Notes under the pieces: generated by a model
What the model was told of the DNA's origin: nothing
What the model saw: the letters and a program-made list of their open reading frames with translations, nothing else
The model's database searches: none
Made by a program: the position numbers and the translations under genes
Shown: positions 53,188 through 63,911 of the stretch, in pieces
How positions within the stretch are numbered: the stretch's first letter is position 1
Layout: each line of letters starts with the position of its first letter
Origin: Kitasatospora papulosa
Lineage (GTDB): Bacteria; Actinomycetota; Actinomycetes; Streptomycetales; Streptomycetaceae
Assembly: GCF_000717245.1 (NCBI RefSeq)
Contig: NZ_JNYQ01000015.1
Span: 89,643-153,642 of the forward strand
Direction: 5' to 3'
DNA: 64,000 bases

Positions 53188-53343
53188 CGAACCGGCCGTG
53201 TCATGCGCGCGACCGGGCGGGTTCGTGCGACCGAACCGGCCGTGTCATGCGCGCGACCGGGCGGGTTCATGCGCACGAACCGGCCGGGTCTTACGCGCGA
53301 ACCCGCTGGGTCCGTACGCGCGACCCGGCCGCCGGGTCATGCG
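53188..53343. repeat. 22-bp tandem repeat array, seven units
   Basis: Units start at 53188, 53210, 53232, 53254, 53276, 53298 and 53321. Units 1 and 3 are identical and units 2 and 4 nearly so, giving a 44-bp super-period. Consensus is close to CGAACCGGCCGTGTCATGCG plus CG. Alternate units are partly inverted (CGGGCGGGTTCG versus CGAACCGGCCG), so adjacent pairs can form hairpins. The last unit runs over the stop codon of the GNAT gene. Confidence 0.8.
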
Positions 53344-54092
53344 GGCAGTGTGCGTACGGGCTCGTCCGTGCTCGCGCCGCGCGGACCCCGCTGCCGGTGC
53401 ACGGCCGGTGCGGCGGCCGTGCTGACGGGGTGTCGGCCGACCGGGTCCGGCCCTCGCCGGGCGTTGGCCAGGGGGGCCGCCACCAGCCACCCCGTCGCCT
53501 CGTAGAGCGCGCGGCCCTCGGCCGACGACGCCAGCAGGCCCACCGTGGCGCCCCGTTCGGAGGCCGCCGCGGTGAGGGCGGCCATCACCACCCGGCCGAG
53601 CCCCAGGCGCCGGTGCGCCGCGTGGGTCTCGACCTTGTCGACGACCGCCGTGGTGCCGTCGACCGCGATCTGGCCGCGTGCGGCGCAGGTGCCGTCCGGG
53701 GCGTGCACCCGCGCGTGGGTGACCCCGGCGCCGGTCCAGGTGTGGAGCCGGTAGCCGTCGCGGAGCGGGGCCGGGGCGCCGGCGGACCCCAGCGTGGTCG
53801 ACATCAGGAATCCGGGCGCGCCGGGGAGCGACCAGCCCGGCGTGATCCAGGAGGCGAGCGAATCGGCCGGTACGAACGCCTTGAGCCAGGCGCCCGGGAG
53901 GGTGTGGCTCCCGGTCAGCTCGCGCACGGTCGTCTCGTCGGCGGCCGGCAGGACGTGGTTCGTGGAGTTCGCGGGGGGCCCGGTGATCACGGTGAAGCCC
54001 CAGGGTGTGGACCTCGGTTCGCCGGCCCCGCGTGAGAGGGCCCAGCCGTGGACCCATGCCCGCACGGCCTCGGTGGTGTCGGTGAAGTGCAC
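53337..54092 (-). CDS. GNAT-family N-acetyltransferase
   Basis: A 251-residue protein. The N-terminal half (HFTDTTEAVRAWVHGWALSR, then FVPADSLASWITPGW) is a lineage-specific domain. The C-terminal GNAT domain includes ARGQIAVDGTTAVVDKVETH and the acetyl-CoA motif HRRLGLGRVVMAALTAAASE (about residues 163-182), then GLLASSAEGRALYEATGW. The C-terminal tail of about 45 residues is Pro/Arg-rich and overlaps the 22-bp repeat array. GTG 54092 is chosen because GGAG lies 8 nt upstream; an in-frame GTG at 54167 would add 25 residues. The acyl acceptor is unknown. Confidence 0.78.
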   Translation of the reverse strand: MHFTDTTEAVRAWVHGWALSRGAGEPRSTPWGFTVITGPPANSTNHVLPAADETTVRELTGSHTLPGAWLKAFVPADSLASWITPGWSLPGAPGFLMSTTLGSAGAPAPLRDGYRLHTWTGAGVTHARVHAPDGTCAARGQIAVDGTTAVVDKVETHAAHRRLGLGRVVMAALTAAASERGATVGLLASSAEGRALYEATGWLVAAPLANARRGPDPVGRHPVSTAAAPAVHRQRGPRGASTDEPVRTLPA

Positions 54093-54337
54093 TGCGCGTT
54101 CTCCGGGCGGGGGTGGGTAGTCGTCGGTGTACGGCTTGCGCGCCGCGCGCCCTGGAGTGCTGCGCACGGTGAGCTCTCGTCACGCTACGGCGCACGGGAC
54201 CGGCCGTACCGCCGAGAGCGCGGCCCGACGGATTCGGACGGGATCCGTCCGGCCCCTGGTCGTGGCCGTGCGTCATCGCGGAGTGGCGCCGGACACGGAC
54301 TCCCGGGCATGACCGCGCGGCGGCGATGTACTAGAGT

Positions 54338-54355
54338 TATCTCGACATCGAGATA
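54338..54355. promoter_or_regulatory. Palindrome upstream of aconitase
   Basis: TATCTCGA-CA-TCGAGATA has perfect 8-bp arms. It stands in the only A+T-rich part of the intergenic region, 143 bp before the aconitase start, and is a likely operator. The cognate regulator is not identified from sequence. Confidence 0.6.
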
Positions 54356-54386
54356 TCTGCCGAGGCGCACCGCAGCCGCCGTTCAG

Positions 54387-54404
54387 TAAGGGTTACCTAA
54401 CTAA
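54387..54404. promoter_or_regulatory. Iron-box-like sequence upstream of aconitase
   Basis: Read on the reverse strand it is TTAGTTAGGTAACCCTTA, close to the DmdR/IdeR iron-box consensus TTAGGTTAGGCTAACCTAA but with two one-base gaps. The match is imperfect, so it is only a candidate. Confidence 0.35.
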
Positions 54405-54498
54405 TCCTTACCTTAGCGGATGGTGGGGGCCGCAGGCGGCGCCGGCCGCACATGAGGCGCGGCGCGGTTGAACGCGCACATTGAAGAAGGAGACTGTC

Positions 54499-57213
<2,715 letters not shown>

Positions 57214-57230
57214 GCGATCGGGAAGTGAGC

Positions 57231-57261
57231 GAAGGGCCGCACCCCCGGGGTGCGGCCCTTC
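57231..57261 (+). terminator. Terminator after aconitase
   Basis: A GC-rich stem GAAGGGCCGCACCCC with its complement ending GGCCCTTC starts 17 bp after the stop codon; the loop is very tight, so the top pairs probably open. Confidence 0.9.
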
Positions 57262-57331
57262 GCCCGTCAGGTCCTCTCGTCCGGGCCACACCGGCCTGGC
57301 CCGGACGAAAGGCTCTAGGCTCGAAGGTCTG

Positions 57332-58561
57332 ATGAAGAACAACCTCACCTCGCAGGCCTCCAAGGCCGGACACGAGTCCGTGCGGCGCCACAACCTGAGC
57401 CTGGTCCTGCGGACCGTCCGTGACGAGGGCGAGGTCACCCGCGCCCGGGTGGCGAGCCTCGTGGGGCTGACCAGGGCCGCCGTGTCCTCACTCGTCGAGG
57501 AACTGCTCGCACTGGACTGCCTCAGCGAGTCCGGCAAGACCTCCAGCGGCTCGGCCGGGCGCCCCGGCACCGTCCTCAAACTCTCCCGCACCGGCCCGGC
57601 GGGGCTCGGCGTGGAGATCAACATCGACTACGTCTCCGTGTGCGCCGTCGACCTCACCGGCACCGACCGCGTCCGGGTCACCGAGCACACCGACCACCGG
57701 AACGTCCCGCCCGCCGAGGTCCTGGCCCACGCCGCCCGGCTCACCAACCGGGTCATCGCCTCCACCCGGGAACAGGAACTACGGGTGGTCGGCGTGGAGC
57801 TGGCGCTGCCCGGCCTCGTCTCCGGCGGCGTCGTCCGGCAGGCCCCTAACCTCGGCTGGAGCAGGGTCGCGGCCGAGGGCATCTTCGGACAGGCGCTCAG
57901 CACGCTGCGCCCGGCCGGGCGGGCGCTCGCCGTGGGCTCCGACAACGAGGCCAACCTGGCCGCCCTCGCCGAGCTCTGGTTCGGCGGACTCGGCGGCGTA
58001 CGCACCTTCCTCTATCTCACCGGTGAGATCGGCGTGGGCGGCGCTCTCGTGGTGAACGGTGAAATGCTGCGCGGCGCCCACGGGTTCGCCGGCGAGATCG
58101 GCCACGTCGTCGTCGACCCCGAGGGCCCGCTCTGCCGGTGCGGAGCCCACGGCTGCCTGGAGCAGTACGCGGGCCGGGCGGCCCTGCTGCGCGCGGCCGG
58201 GATCGATCCCGCCATGGGCGTACGCGGAATCGCCGAACTGGAGCAGCGCGCCGCGGCCGGGGAGAAGCGGGCCGTCACCGCGCTGCGCGAGGCGGGGGAC
58301 CGGCTGGGCGTGGTCCTGGCCGGGGCGGTCAACCTCTTCGACCCGGAGGCGGTCGTGCTGGGCGGGATCTACCGCAGCCTGATGCCCTGGCTGGAAGGAC
58401 CCGCGGACGCCCAGCTCACCGCCCGGGTCGTCTCCGGCCGCTGGCACGAGAACGGCAGCCGGCTGCGGGCCTCGTCCCTCTCCGGCGACGCGGCACGGGG
58501 CGCGGCGGCCCGGGTGGTCCATGACGTCCTGGGCAACCCGGCGGCGTTCGCGGTGCGTTGA
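57332..58561 (+). CDS. ROK-family transcriptional regulator
   Basis: A 409-residue ROK repressor. An N-terminal winged helix (about residues 15-75; VRRHNLSLVLRTVRDEGEVT, LVGLTRAAVSSLVEELL) precedes a sugar-kinase-like domain. That domain contains GVELALPGLVSGG, VGSDNEANLAALAEL and YLTGEIGVGGALVVNG, with the ROK zinc signature EGPLCRCGAHGCLEQY. These proteins bind sugars or sugar phosphates and repress sugar-uptake genes. GAAGG precedes the ATG. It lies between aconitase and a convergent secreted-protein gene. The nearby sugar operon and xylose isomerase are plausible targets, by position only. Confidence 0.94.
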   Translation: MKNNLTSQASKAGHESVRRHNLSLVLRTVRDEGEVTRARVASLVGLTRAAVSSLVEELLALDCLSESGKTSSGSAGRPGTVLKLSRTGPAGLGVEINIDYVSVCAVDLTGTDRVRVTEHTDHRNVPPAEVLAHAARLTNRVIASTREQELRVVGVELALPGLVSGGVVRQAPNLGWSRVAAEGIFGQALSTLRPAGRALAVGSDNEANLAALAELWFGGLGGVRTFLYLTGEIGVGGALVVNGEMLRGAHGFAGEIGHVVVDPEGPLCRCGAHGCLEQYAGRAALLRAAGIDPAMGVRGIAELEQRAAAGEKRAVTALREAGDRLGVVLAGAVNLFDPEAVVLGGIYRSLMPWLEGPADAQLTARVVSGRWHENGSRLRASSLSGDAARGAAARVVHDVLGNPAAFAVR

Positions 58562-58592
58562 CCGCCGGGTCGCACACAGTCGGGGGTGCCGG

Positions 58593-59012
58593 TCAGATGA
58601 TGCGGAAGGGCTGGCCGCACACGACGTTGACGCCCCCGTCGGTCAGGCACTCCTGAACGGTGACCGGCCCTATGAGCGTGAAGCTGTCCTTCGTGACGAC
58701 CCCCTGGCCCGATGCGCTGACGCTGGTGAGGACCTCGCCGCCGTCACCGCTCCGGGAACGGATGTTCACGCGGGCGCCGCGACCGTCGTCCGCGGTGTCC
58801 TTGACGGTCGCACCGACGGAATAGGTGTGGATCTCGGCGGCGGCGATCCAGGTGCCGGTGGCCTGCACGCCGGCCACGTCCGCGACCGTGCCGGCGGCGG
58901 TCCACGGGTTCTGGGCGACGGCGGCGCCCGCCGTCTGTGCGAACAGTCCCACGGTGAGGAGTGCGGCAGCCGCGAGCGCTGCCGAGATCTTCGGTGCGGT
59001 GGTGACGGGCAC
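58593..59012 (-). CDS. Small secreted protein of unknown function
   Basis: A 139-residue exported protein. From GTG 59012 the signal peptide is VPVTTAPKISAALAAAALLT followed by VGLFAQTAGAAVAQ, with cleavage near residue 32. The mature part is beta-rich (TWIAAAEIHTYSVGATVKDT, RVNIRSRSGDGGEVLTSV) and has two Cys near the end (VQECLTDGGVNVVCGQP) that can form a disulfide. AGGAG lies 8 nt before the GTG, which decides the start over longer in-frame extensions. No family is recognised. Confidence 0.75.
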   Translation of the reverse strand: MPVTTAPKISAALAAAALLTVGLFAQTAGAAVAQNPWTAAGTVADVAGVQATGTWIAAAEIHTYSVGATVKDTADDGRGARVNIRSRSGDGGEVLTSVSASGQGVVTKDSFTLIGPVTVQECLTDGGVNVVCGQPFRII

Positions 59013-59205
59013 GGGAGTACTCCTAGGGTTGAGGCCTGACTCGATCACCGCCCCGGGCCGGCCGGTGACGGCCCGGACGCCGACGCCTGCCCCCTGAGGC
59101 GTCATGAACGTACACCTGAGTGCGGTCACCGGTGCCGGACGTCATGGGAATCGAGCCAATCCCGAGGAGTGCCCGCACGCCGGGCCCGGCCACGTGCGGA
59201 ACGCC

Positions 59206-59250
59206 GTCCGGGGGCGTACGCGCGGAGTGTCCACGCGTACGCCCCCGGAC
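59206..59250 (-). terminator. Terminator of the sugar ABC / beta-glucosidase operon
   Basis: Perfect 17-bp arms GTCCGGGGGCGTACGCG and its complement flank an 11-nt loop, 16 bp beyond the stop of the leftward beta-glucosidase gene. Confidence 0.9.
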
Positions 59251-59266
59251 GTGAGGCTTCGGCCGG

Positions 59267-60646
59267 TCAGGCCCTGTGCGCCGCGATCAGCTGCTGGTAC
59301 CAGCGGTAGCTGTCCTTCGGGGTGCGCTCCAGGGTGTCGTAGTCGACCCGGATGATCCCGAACCGCTTCGCGTAGCCCAGCGCCCACTCGAAGTTGTCCA
59401 GCAGCGACCACACGTAGTACCCGCGTACGTCGACACCGGCGTCCATCGCCGCGCGCAGCGCCGTCAGGTGGGTGCGCAGGTACTCCACCCGGTCCGCGTC
59501 GTGGATCGAGCCGTCCGCCTCGACGCTGTCGAACTCCGCCGAGCCGTTCTCCGTGATGTGCACGGGCGGCAGGGCGTCACCGTACGTCTGCTTCAGCACG
59601 GTCAGCAGGTCGGTGAAGGACTCCGGCACGACCGGCCAGCCCATGGCCGTCCTGCGGACGTCCGGGTACTGGCCCTCCGCGTACCGGTTGTCCGTGGCCA
59701 CCCGCAGCGCCGGGTCCGCCTCGCGGTGCGGTGCGGCGCCGACGACGATCGGCCGGTAGTAGTTGATGCCCAGGAAGTCCATCGGCTGGGAGATCAGCTC
59801 CAGGTCGCCCTCGCGGCGGAAGTCCTGGCCGGTGATCAGCTCGCCCCAGGTCTCCTCCTCGGTGGCCGGGTAGCGCCCCGCGAGGAGCGGCTCGGTCCAC
59901 ACCAGGTTGTGCTGGGTGTCCGCCCGGACGACGGCCGCGAGGTCGGCGTCCGACTCGGTCGCCGGGACGTTGCGGTCCAGGTTGAGCGTGATGCCCGCCT
60001 CGCGGACGCCCGCCGCGCGCAGCGCGTTCATCGCGTGCCCGTGGCCGACCAGCAGGTGGTGCGCGGCGGCCAGCGCCCCGCGGCCCTCCTGCGCGCCCGG
60101 CGCGTGCCGTCCCACCGAGTAGCCGAGGAACGCGCTGCACCAGGGCTCGTTGAGGGTGATCCAGCGCGGCACCCGGTCACCGAGGTGCTCGGCGACGATC
60201 GCCGTGTACTCGCCGAAGCGCTCCGCCGTCTCCCGCACCCGCCAGCCGCCCTTGTCCTCCAGGGCCTGCGGCAGGTCCCAGTGGTAGAGCGTGGCGGCCG
60301 GCTCGATGCCCGCCTCCAGCAGCGAGTCGACGAGCCGGGAGTAGAAGTCCAGCCCCTTGGGGTTGACCGCGCCGCTGCCCGTGGCCTGGATCCGGGACCA
60401 GGCGATCGAGAAGCGGTACGACTCCACGCCCAGGTCGCGCAGCAGCGCCACGTCCTCCGGGTAGCGGTGGTAGTGGTCGCACGCGACGTCACCCGTGTCG
60501 CCGCCGTCCGTCCGGCCGGGCGTGTGGCTGTAGGTGTCCCAGATGGACGGGCCGCGGCCGTCTTCCTCCACGGCGCCCTCGATCTGGTACGAGGCCGTGG
60601 CCGCGCCGAAGACGAATCCGGGCGGGAAGACCGGGAAGTCACTCAT
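59267..60646 (-). CDS. GH1 beta-glucosidase
   Basis: A 459-residue glycoside hydrolase family 1 enzyme that releases glucose from beta-glucosides such as cellobiose. Family motifs: FVFGAATASYQIEGA at the N-terminus, the acid/base Glu in ITLNEPWCSAFLG (about residue 167) and the nucleophile Glu in HITENGSAEFD (about residue 362). There is no signal peptide, so it works on imported sugars. The ATG at 60644-60646 lies 8 bp past the stop of the upstream permease, so it is the last gene of the operon binding protein-permease-permease-glucosidase. This order matches cebEFG-bglC cello-oligosaccharide operons. Confidence 0.95.
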   Translation of the reverse strand: MSDFPVFPPGFVFGAATASYQIEGAVEEDGRGPSIWDTYSHTPGRTDGGDTGDVACDHYHRYPEDVALLRDLGVESYRFSIAWSRIQATGSGAVNPKGLDFYSRLVDSLLEAGIEPAATLYHWDLPQALEDKGGWRVRETAERFGEYTAIVAEHLGDRVPRWITLNEPWCSAFLGYSVGRHAPGAQEGRGALAAAHHLLVGHGHAMNALRAAGVREAGITLNLDRNVPATESDADLAAVVRADTQHNLVWTEPLLAGRYPATEEETWGELITGQDFRREGDLELISQPMDFLGINYYRPIVVGAAPHREADPALRVATDNRYAEGQYPDVRRTAMGWPVVPESFTDLLTVLKQTYGDALPPVHITENGSAEFDSVEADGSIHDADRVEYLRTHLTALRAAMDAGVDVRGYYVWSLLDNFEWALGYAKRFGIIRVDYDTLERTPKDSYRWYQQLIAAHRA

Positions 60647-60654
60647 GGGAACCC

Positions 60655-61509
60655 TTACTTGACCGAGCCACCGGTGATACCGGCGGCGATGTACTTCTGG
60701 GACAGGACGAGGAGGACGGCCGCCGGCACCGCCGAGAGCACCGAGGCGGCCATGACCGAGCCCCAGTCGCCGACGTGTGCGCCGATGTACTGGTAGATCC
60801 CCAGCGTGATCGGCTTGACGTCGTCCGTGGTGTTCAGCGTGAGCGCGAACATGAAGTCGCTCCACGCGTAGAGGAACGAGAACAGCCCGGCGGTGATCAG
60901 CGAGTTCCGGCTCATCGGCAGGACGACCTGGAGGAACGTACGGACGCGGCCCGCCCCGTCGACCTCCGCGGCCTCGATGACCTCACGCGGGATCGACACC
61001 ATGAACGAGCGCATCAGCACGATCGCGAAGGGGATGCCCAGCGAGGCGTCCGCGAGCATCAGGCCGAAGTAGGAGTTGACCAGACCGAGGTCCACGTAGG
61101 CGCTGTACAGAGCGTTCGCGATGACGATGCCCGGCACCATCTGCGTGATGAGCGTCCCGAAGACGATCGTCCTGCTCCCGCGCAGCTTGAACTGCGCCAG
61201 CCCGTACGCCGCCGGTGCGGAGATCGCCAGGCAGATGGCCACGGCGCCCAGTGCCACGGCCAGCGACGTCAGCAGGTTGGTGCCCTGCTCGGTGATCGCG
61301 GACGTGAAGCCGGAGAAGTCGATGCCCGTCGGCACCGGACCCACGTCGACCAGGCTCGCGTCGGGCTGCAGCGCGGTGTTGATCATCCAGTACAGCGGGA
61401 ACAGCATCACCGCGAGGACGACGACGCCGAAGGCGGTCGCACCCCAGCGGCGCTTGGGCCGGTGGACGGCGGGAGCCGGGGCGGCGGGAATCTGGGTGGT
61501 GGTCGCCAT
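60655..61509 (-). CDS. Carbohydrate ABC transporter permease (MalG type)
   Basis: A 284-residue permease. After a short Pro-rich N-terminus, membrane segment 1 is ATAFGVVVLAVMLFPLYWMI; the ATPase-contact loop is EAAEVDGAGRVRTFLQVVLP; FSFLYAWSDFMFALTL is the MalG hallmark. ATG 61509 is chosen because GGGGAAG lies upstream at suitable spacing; a GTG at 61518 that overlaps the upstream stop would add three residues. It pairs with the MalF-type permease upstream. Like the other transporter in this window, it needs an external ATPase. Confidence 0.94.
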   Translation of the reverse strand: MATTTQIPAAPAPAVHRPKRRWGATAFGVVVLAVMLFPLYWMINTALQPDASLVDVGPVPTGIDFSGFTSAITEQGTNLLTSLAVALGAVAICLAISAPAAYGLAQFKLRGSRTIVFGTLITQMVPGIVIANALYSAYVDLGLVNSYFGLMLADASLGIPFAIVLMRSFMVSIPREVIEAAEVDGAGRVRTFLQVVLPMSRNSLITAGLFSFLYAWSDFMFALTLNTTDDVKPITLGIYQYIGAHVGDWGSVMAASVLSAVPAAVLLVLSQKYIAAGITGGSVK

Positions 61510-61514
61510 GCCGG

Positions 61515-62486
61515 TCACTTCCCCTCGTTGCGGTTGACCCGCAGGTAGAACACCGCGAAGACGGCGGAGATCAGGATCAGGATGTTGCCGACCACGGCAC
61601 CGGCCCCGAAGTCCATCTGGACGAAGGAGTTCTGGTACGTGAGCGTGCCGAGCGTCTGGGTGGAGTCGGCGGGCCCGCCGTCCGTGAGCGCGAGGACCAG
61701 GTCGAGGATCTTGACCGTCGACATGAAGCCGAGCACCAGTACCACGGTGATCACGGGCTTGAGCATGGGCAGGGTGACCGAGCGGAACGTGCGCCAGGCG
61801 GACGCGCCGTCGAGTGCGGCGGCCTCGTTCAGCTCCTTGGGGACCTCCTGGAGGCCGCCGTAGAGGATCACCATGTTGAACGGGATGCCGATCCAGATGT
61901 TCACCAGGATCACCGAGGTCAGCGCCATGCTCGTGCTCGTCAGCCAGGGCGTGTCACCGGGAAGGCCGACGGTGCCCAGGAAGCTGTTGAGGACACCCGT
62001 GTCCTGGTCGAAGATGCGCCGCCACACGATGCCGGAGACCACCATCGGGACCAGCCACGGCAGCAGGATCAGCGAGCGCAGTATCCCGTTCAGCGGGAAG
62101 CGGCGGGTGAAGAAGACGGCGAGGGCCAGACCGATGCAGAACTGGCCGACGAGCGATCCGACGGTGAAGAGGATCGTCTGCCACAGGGCCTTGCCGAACA
62201 GCCCGTCGCCGAAGACGTTGCTCCAGTTGTCCGTGCCGTTGAACGGCGCCTCACCGGTGAAGAACGTGGACGGCGAGTAGTCCTGGAAGCTCATCACGAT
62301 GTTGCGGACGAGCGGGTAGCCGAAGAACAGCGCCATGAAGATCACGGCCGGGGCGATGAAGCCCCACTGGGCGAGCGATTTGCGGCGCTTGGCGCTCCGC
62401 GGGTTCACGGGCTTCTTGACCGCGTCGGCCGCGGGGGCCTCCGGGCCGGTCGGCAGCGCGGCGGCCGAGGCTGTGGTGGATGACAT
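61515..62486 (-). CDS. Carbohydrate ABC transporter permease (MalF type)
   Basis: A 323-residue permease. The N-terminal 38 residues are polar and Ala/Pro-rich, ending in a basic NPRSAKRRKSLAQ segment, followed by WGFIAPAVIFMALFFGYPLV. The EAA loop is EAAALDGASAWRTFRSVTLP. LILLPWLVPMVVSGIVWRRIF and ILVNIWIGIPFNMVILYGGL are further membrane segments. GAGG before ATG 62486 overlaps the stop of the binding-protein gene, so translation is coupled. Confidence 0.94.
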   Translation of the reverse strand: MSSTTASAAALPTGPEAPAADAVKKPVNPRSAKRRKSLAQWGFIAPAVIFMALFFGYPLVRNIVMSFQDYSPSTFFTGEAPFNGTDNWSNVFGDGLFGKALWQTILFTVGSLVGQFCIGLALAVFFTRRFPLNGILRSLILLPWLVPMVVSGIVWRRIFDQDTGVLNSFLGTVGLPGDTPWLTSTSMALTSVILVNIWIGIPFNMVILYGGLQEVPKELNEAAALDGASAWRTFRSVTLPMLKPVITVVLVLGFMSTVKILDLVLALTDGGPADSTQTLGTLTYQNSFVQMDFGAGAVVGNILILISAVFAVFYLRVNRNEGK

Positions 62487-62497
62487 GGTTCGTTACC

Positions 62498-63760
62498 TCA
62501 GTTCCCGCTCGTGACCTGCTGCTGGGCACGCTTCAGAGCGGCCTCGCTGGACGCGCCGGTGAGCGCGGACTGGAAGGCGCTCTGCAGGGCGAGCGACACG
62601 GACGACCACCGGGCGCCGACCTTCGCGGTGCGCGAGCGGGCCGTCGAGACCTGGCCGGCCAGGGCCGCCAGCTCCGGTGCCTTCGTACGCCAGACGGCGG
62701 CGGCCTTGCTGTTCGCGGGGACCATCCAGCTGTTCAGGGCGTAGGTGATCTGCTCCTGCTCGCCCGCCATGCAACCGATGATCTCGGCGGCCTTCTTCTC
62801 ACGCTCGGTGTCTCCGGTGTTGGGCACGGTCAGCACACCGCCGCCCAGCGGGCCGACCGAGTCGTCGCCCGCCTCGGGCACCGGGATCTCGGCGATGCCC
62901 CAGTTGAGGCCCTTCCGGGCGTTCAGGGTCTCGACCTGCCACGGGCCGTTGATCATCATGGCCGCGTTGCCGGCCATGAACTGGTCGTTCACGTCGGCCT
63001 GGGTCCAGTTGACCGTGGACTTGGAGAGGGAGCCGTCCTTCAGGAGGGCCTTCCAGTAGTCCAGGGCCTCGGCGACCTCAGGGGTGTCGAGCTTCGACTC
63101 GTCACCGCCGTTGGACCACATGAAGGGGGTGAACTGGAAGACGCCGTCCTCCGCGCCGCCGGCGCTCAGCGCCAGGCCGTACCGCTTGCCCTGGGTCAGC
63201 TTCTTCGCGGTCGACTGCATCTCGGCCCAGGTCGTGGGCACCTTCAGCCCGGCCTTGTCGAGGGTGTCCTTGTTGTAGAACAGCGCCAGGGTGTTCACCG
63301 TGCGCGCGGCCCCGTAGTACTTACCGTCGAACGAGCCGAAGTCGACGATCCCCTCGGGGATGTCCGTCGTGGTCAGCCCGAGGTCCTTCAGCGGGATGAG
63401 CCCGCCGGCCTCGGCGAACGTCGGCATCTCGGACGCGTCCAGCTGGAGGACGTCCGGCAGCGACTTGGAGGACGCCATGCGCAGCGCCTTCGTCATCAGC
63501 TGGGACGCGGGCACGCTCTGCTGCTCGATGGTGATCCCGAGCTGCTTGCTGCAGCGCTTGAGGGTGTCACCGTCCCAGCGGTGGTACGACTCGTCGGTCG
63601 AGGAGTTCATGACGGTGAAGACGTCCTCGTCCCGCTGCTGGGCGCAGCCCGACAGAACGGTGCCGGCGACGATCGCGGAGACGACGGTGAGGGGGACGGC
63701 GATCCGCCTGGTGCGGCGGCTGCGGCGGCGGATCCGTCCGTCCGGGGAAGGTTCTGTCAC
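62498..63760 (-). CDS. Sugar-binding lipoprotein of an ABC transporter (CebE-like)
   Basis: A 420-residue solute-binding protein. From GTG 63760 the N-terminus is Arg-rich (RIRRRSRRTRRIAVPL), followed by a hydrophobic segment and the lipobox LSGC (lipidated Cys near residue 39). The mature protein has KALRMASSKSLPDVLQLDAS, YYGAARTVNTLALFYNKDTL, VNDQFMAGNAAMMINGPWQVE and a C-terminal helix with SVSLALQSAFQSALTG, typical of CUT1 binding proteins. AAGGG precedes the GTG; an ATG further upstream (63811) would take in the operator region and is rejected. It is the first gene of an operon preceded by a CebR-type box, so a beta-linked glucose oligomer is the likely ligand. Confidence 0.93.
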   Translation of the reverse strand: MTEPSPDGRIRRRSRRTRRIAVPLTVVSAIVAGTVLSGCAQQRDEDVFTVMNSSTDESYHRWDGDTLKRCSKQLGITIEQQSVPASQLMTKALRMASSKSLPDVLQLDASEMPTFAEAGGLIPLKDLGLTTTDIPEGIVDFGSFDGKYYGAARTVNTLALFYNKDTLDKAGLKVPTTWAEMQSTAKKLTQGKRYGLALSAGGAEDGVFQFTPFMWSNGGDESKLDTPEVAEALDYWKALLKDGSLSKSTVNWTQADVNDQFMAGNAAMMINGPWQVETLNARKGLNWGIAEIPVPEAGDDSVGPLGGGVLTVPNTGDTEREKKAAEIIGCMAGEQEQITYALNSWMVPANSKAAAVWRTKAPELAALAGQVSTARSRTAKVGARWSSVSLALQSAFQSALTGASSEAALKRAQQQVTSGN

Positions 63761-63796
63761 GGTGGTGCCCTTGCGGTAAGAGGGTGGCCGGGCCCA

Positions 63797-63810
63797 TGGG
63801 AACGCTCCCA
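63797..63810. promoter_or_regulatory. CebR-type operator box
   Basis: TGGGAACGCTCCCA differs at one position from the known 14-bp CebR box TGGGAGCGCTCCCA, recognised by the LacI-family cellulose-utilisation repressor of Streptomyces. It lies 36 bp upstream of the binding-protein start, over the likely promoter. Confidence 0.75.
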
Positions 63811-63865
63811 CGGGGTTGTCGTCAAGCCCTTGCGCGGATCCGGCGGTGTCACGGCAGGGAGGGGC

Positions 63866-63896
63866 GGGGTGCCCGGTGGTGCTTTCCGGACACCCC
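63866..63896 (-). terminator. Hairpin terminator after xylose isomerase
   Basis: Arms GGGGTGCCCGG and CCGGACACCCC (one mismatch) flank a 9-nt loop, 15 bp beyond the stop of the leftward xylose isomerase gene. Confidence 0.65.
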
Positions 63897-63911
63897 TGGT
63901 GCGTGGTGGGG

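Noticed and set aside
53188..53343. Possible CRISPR array
   Set aside because: Units follow one another directly with no unique spacers, and there are no cas genes.
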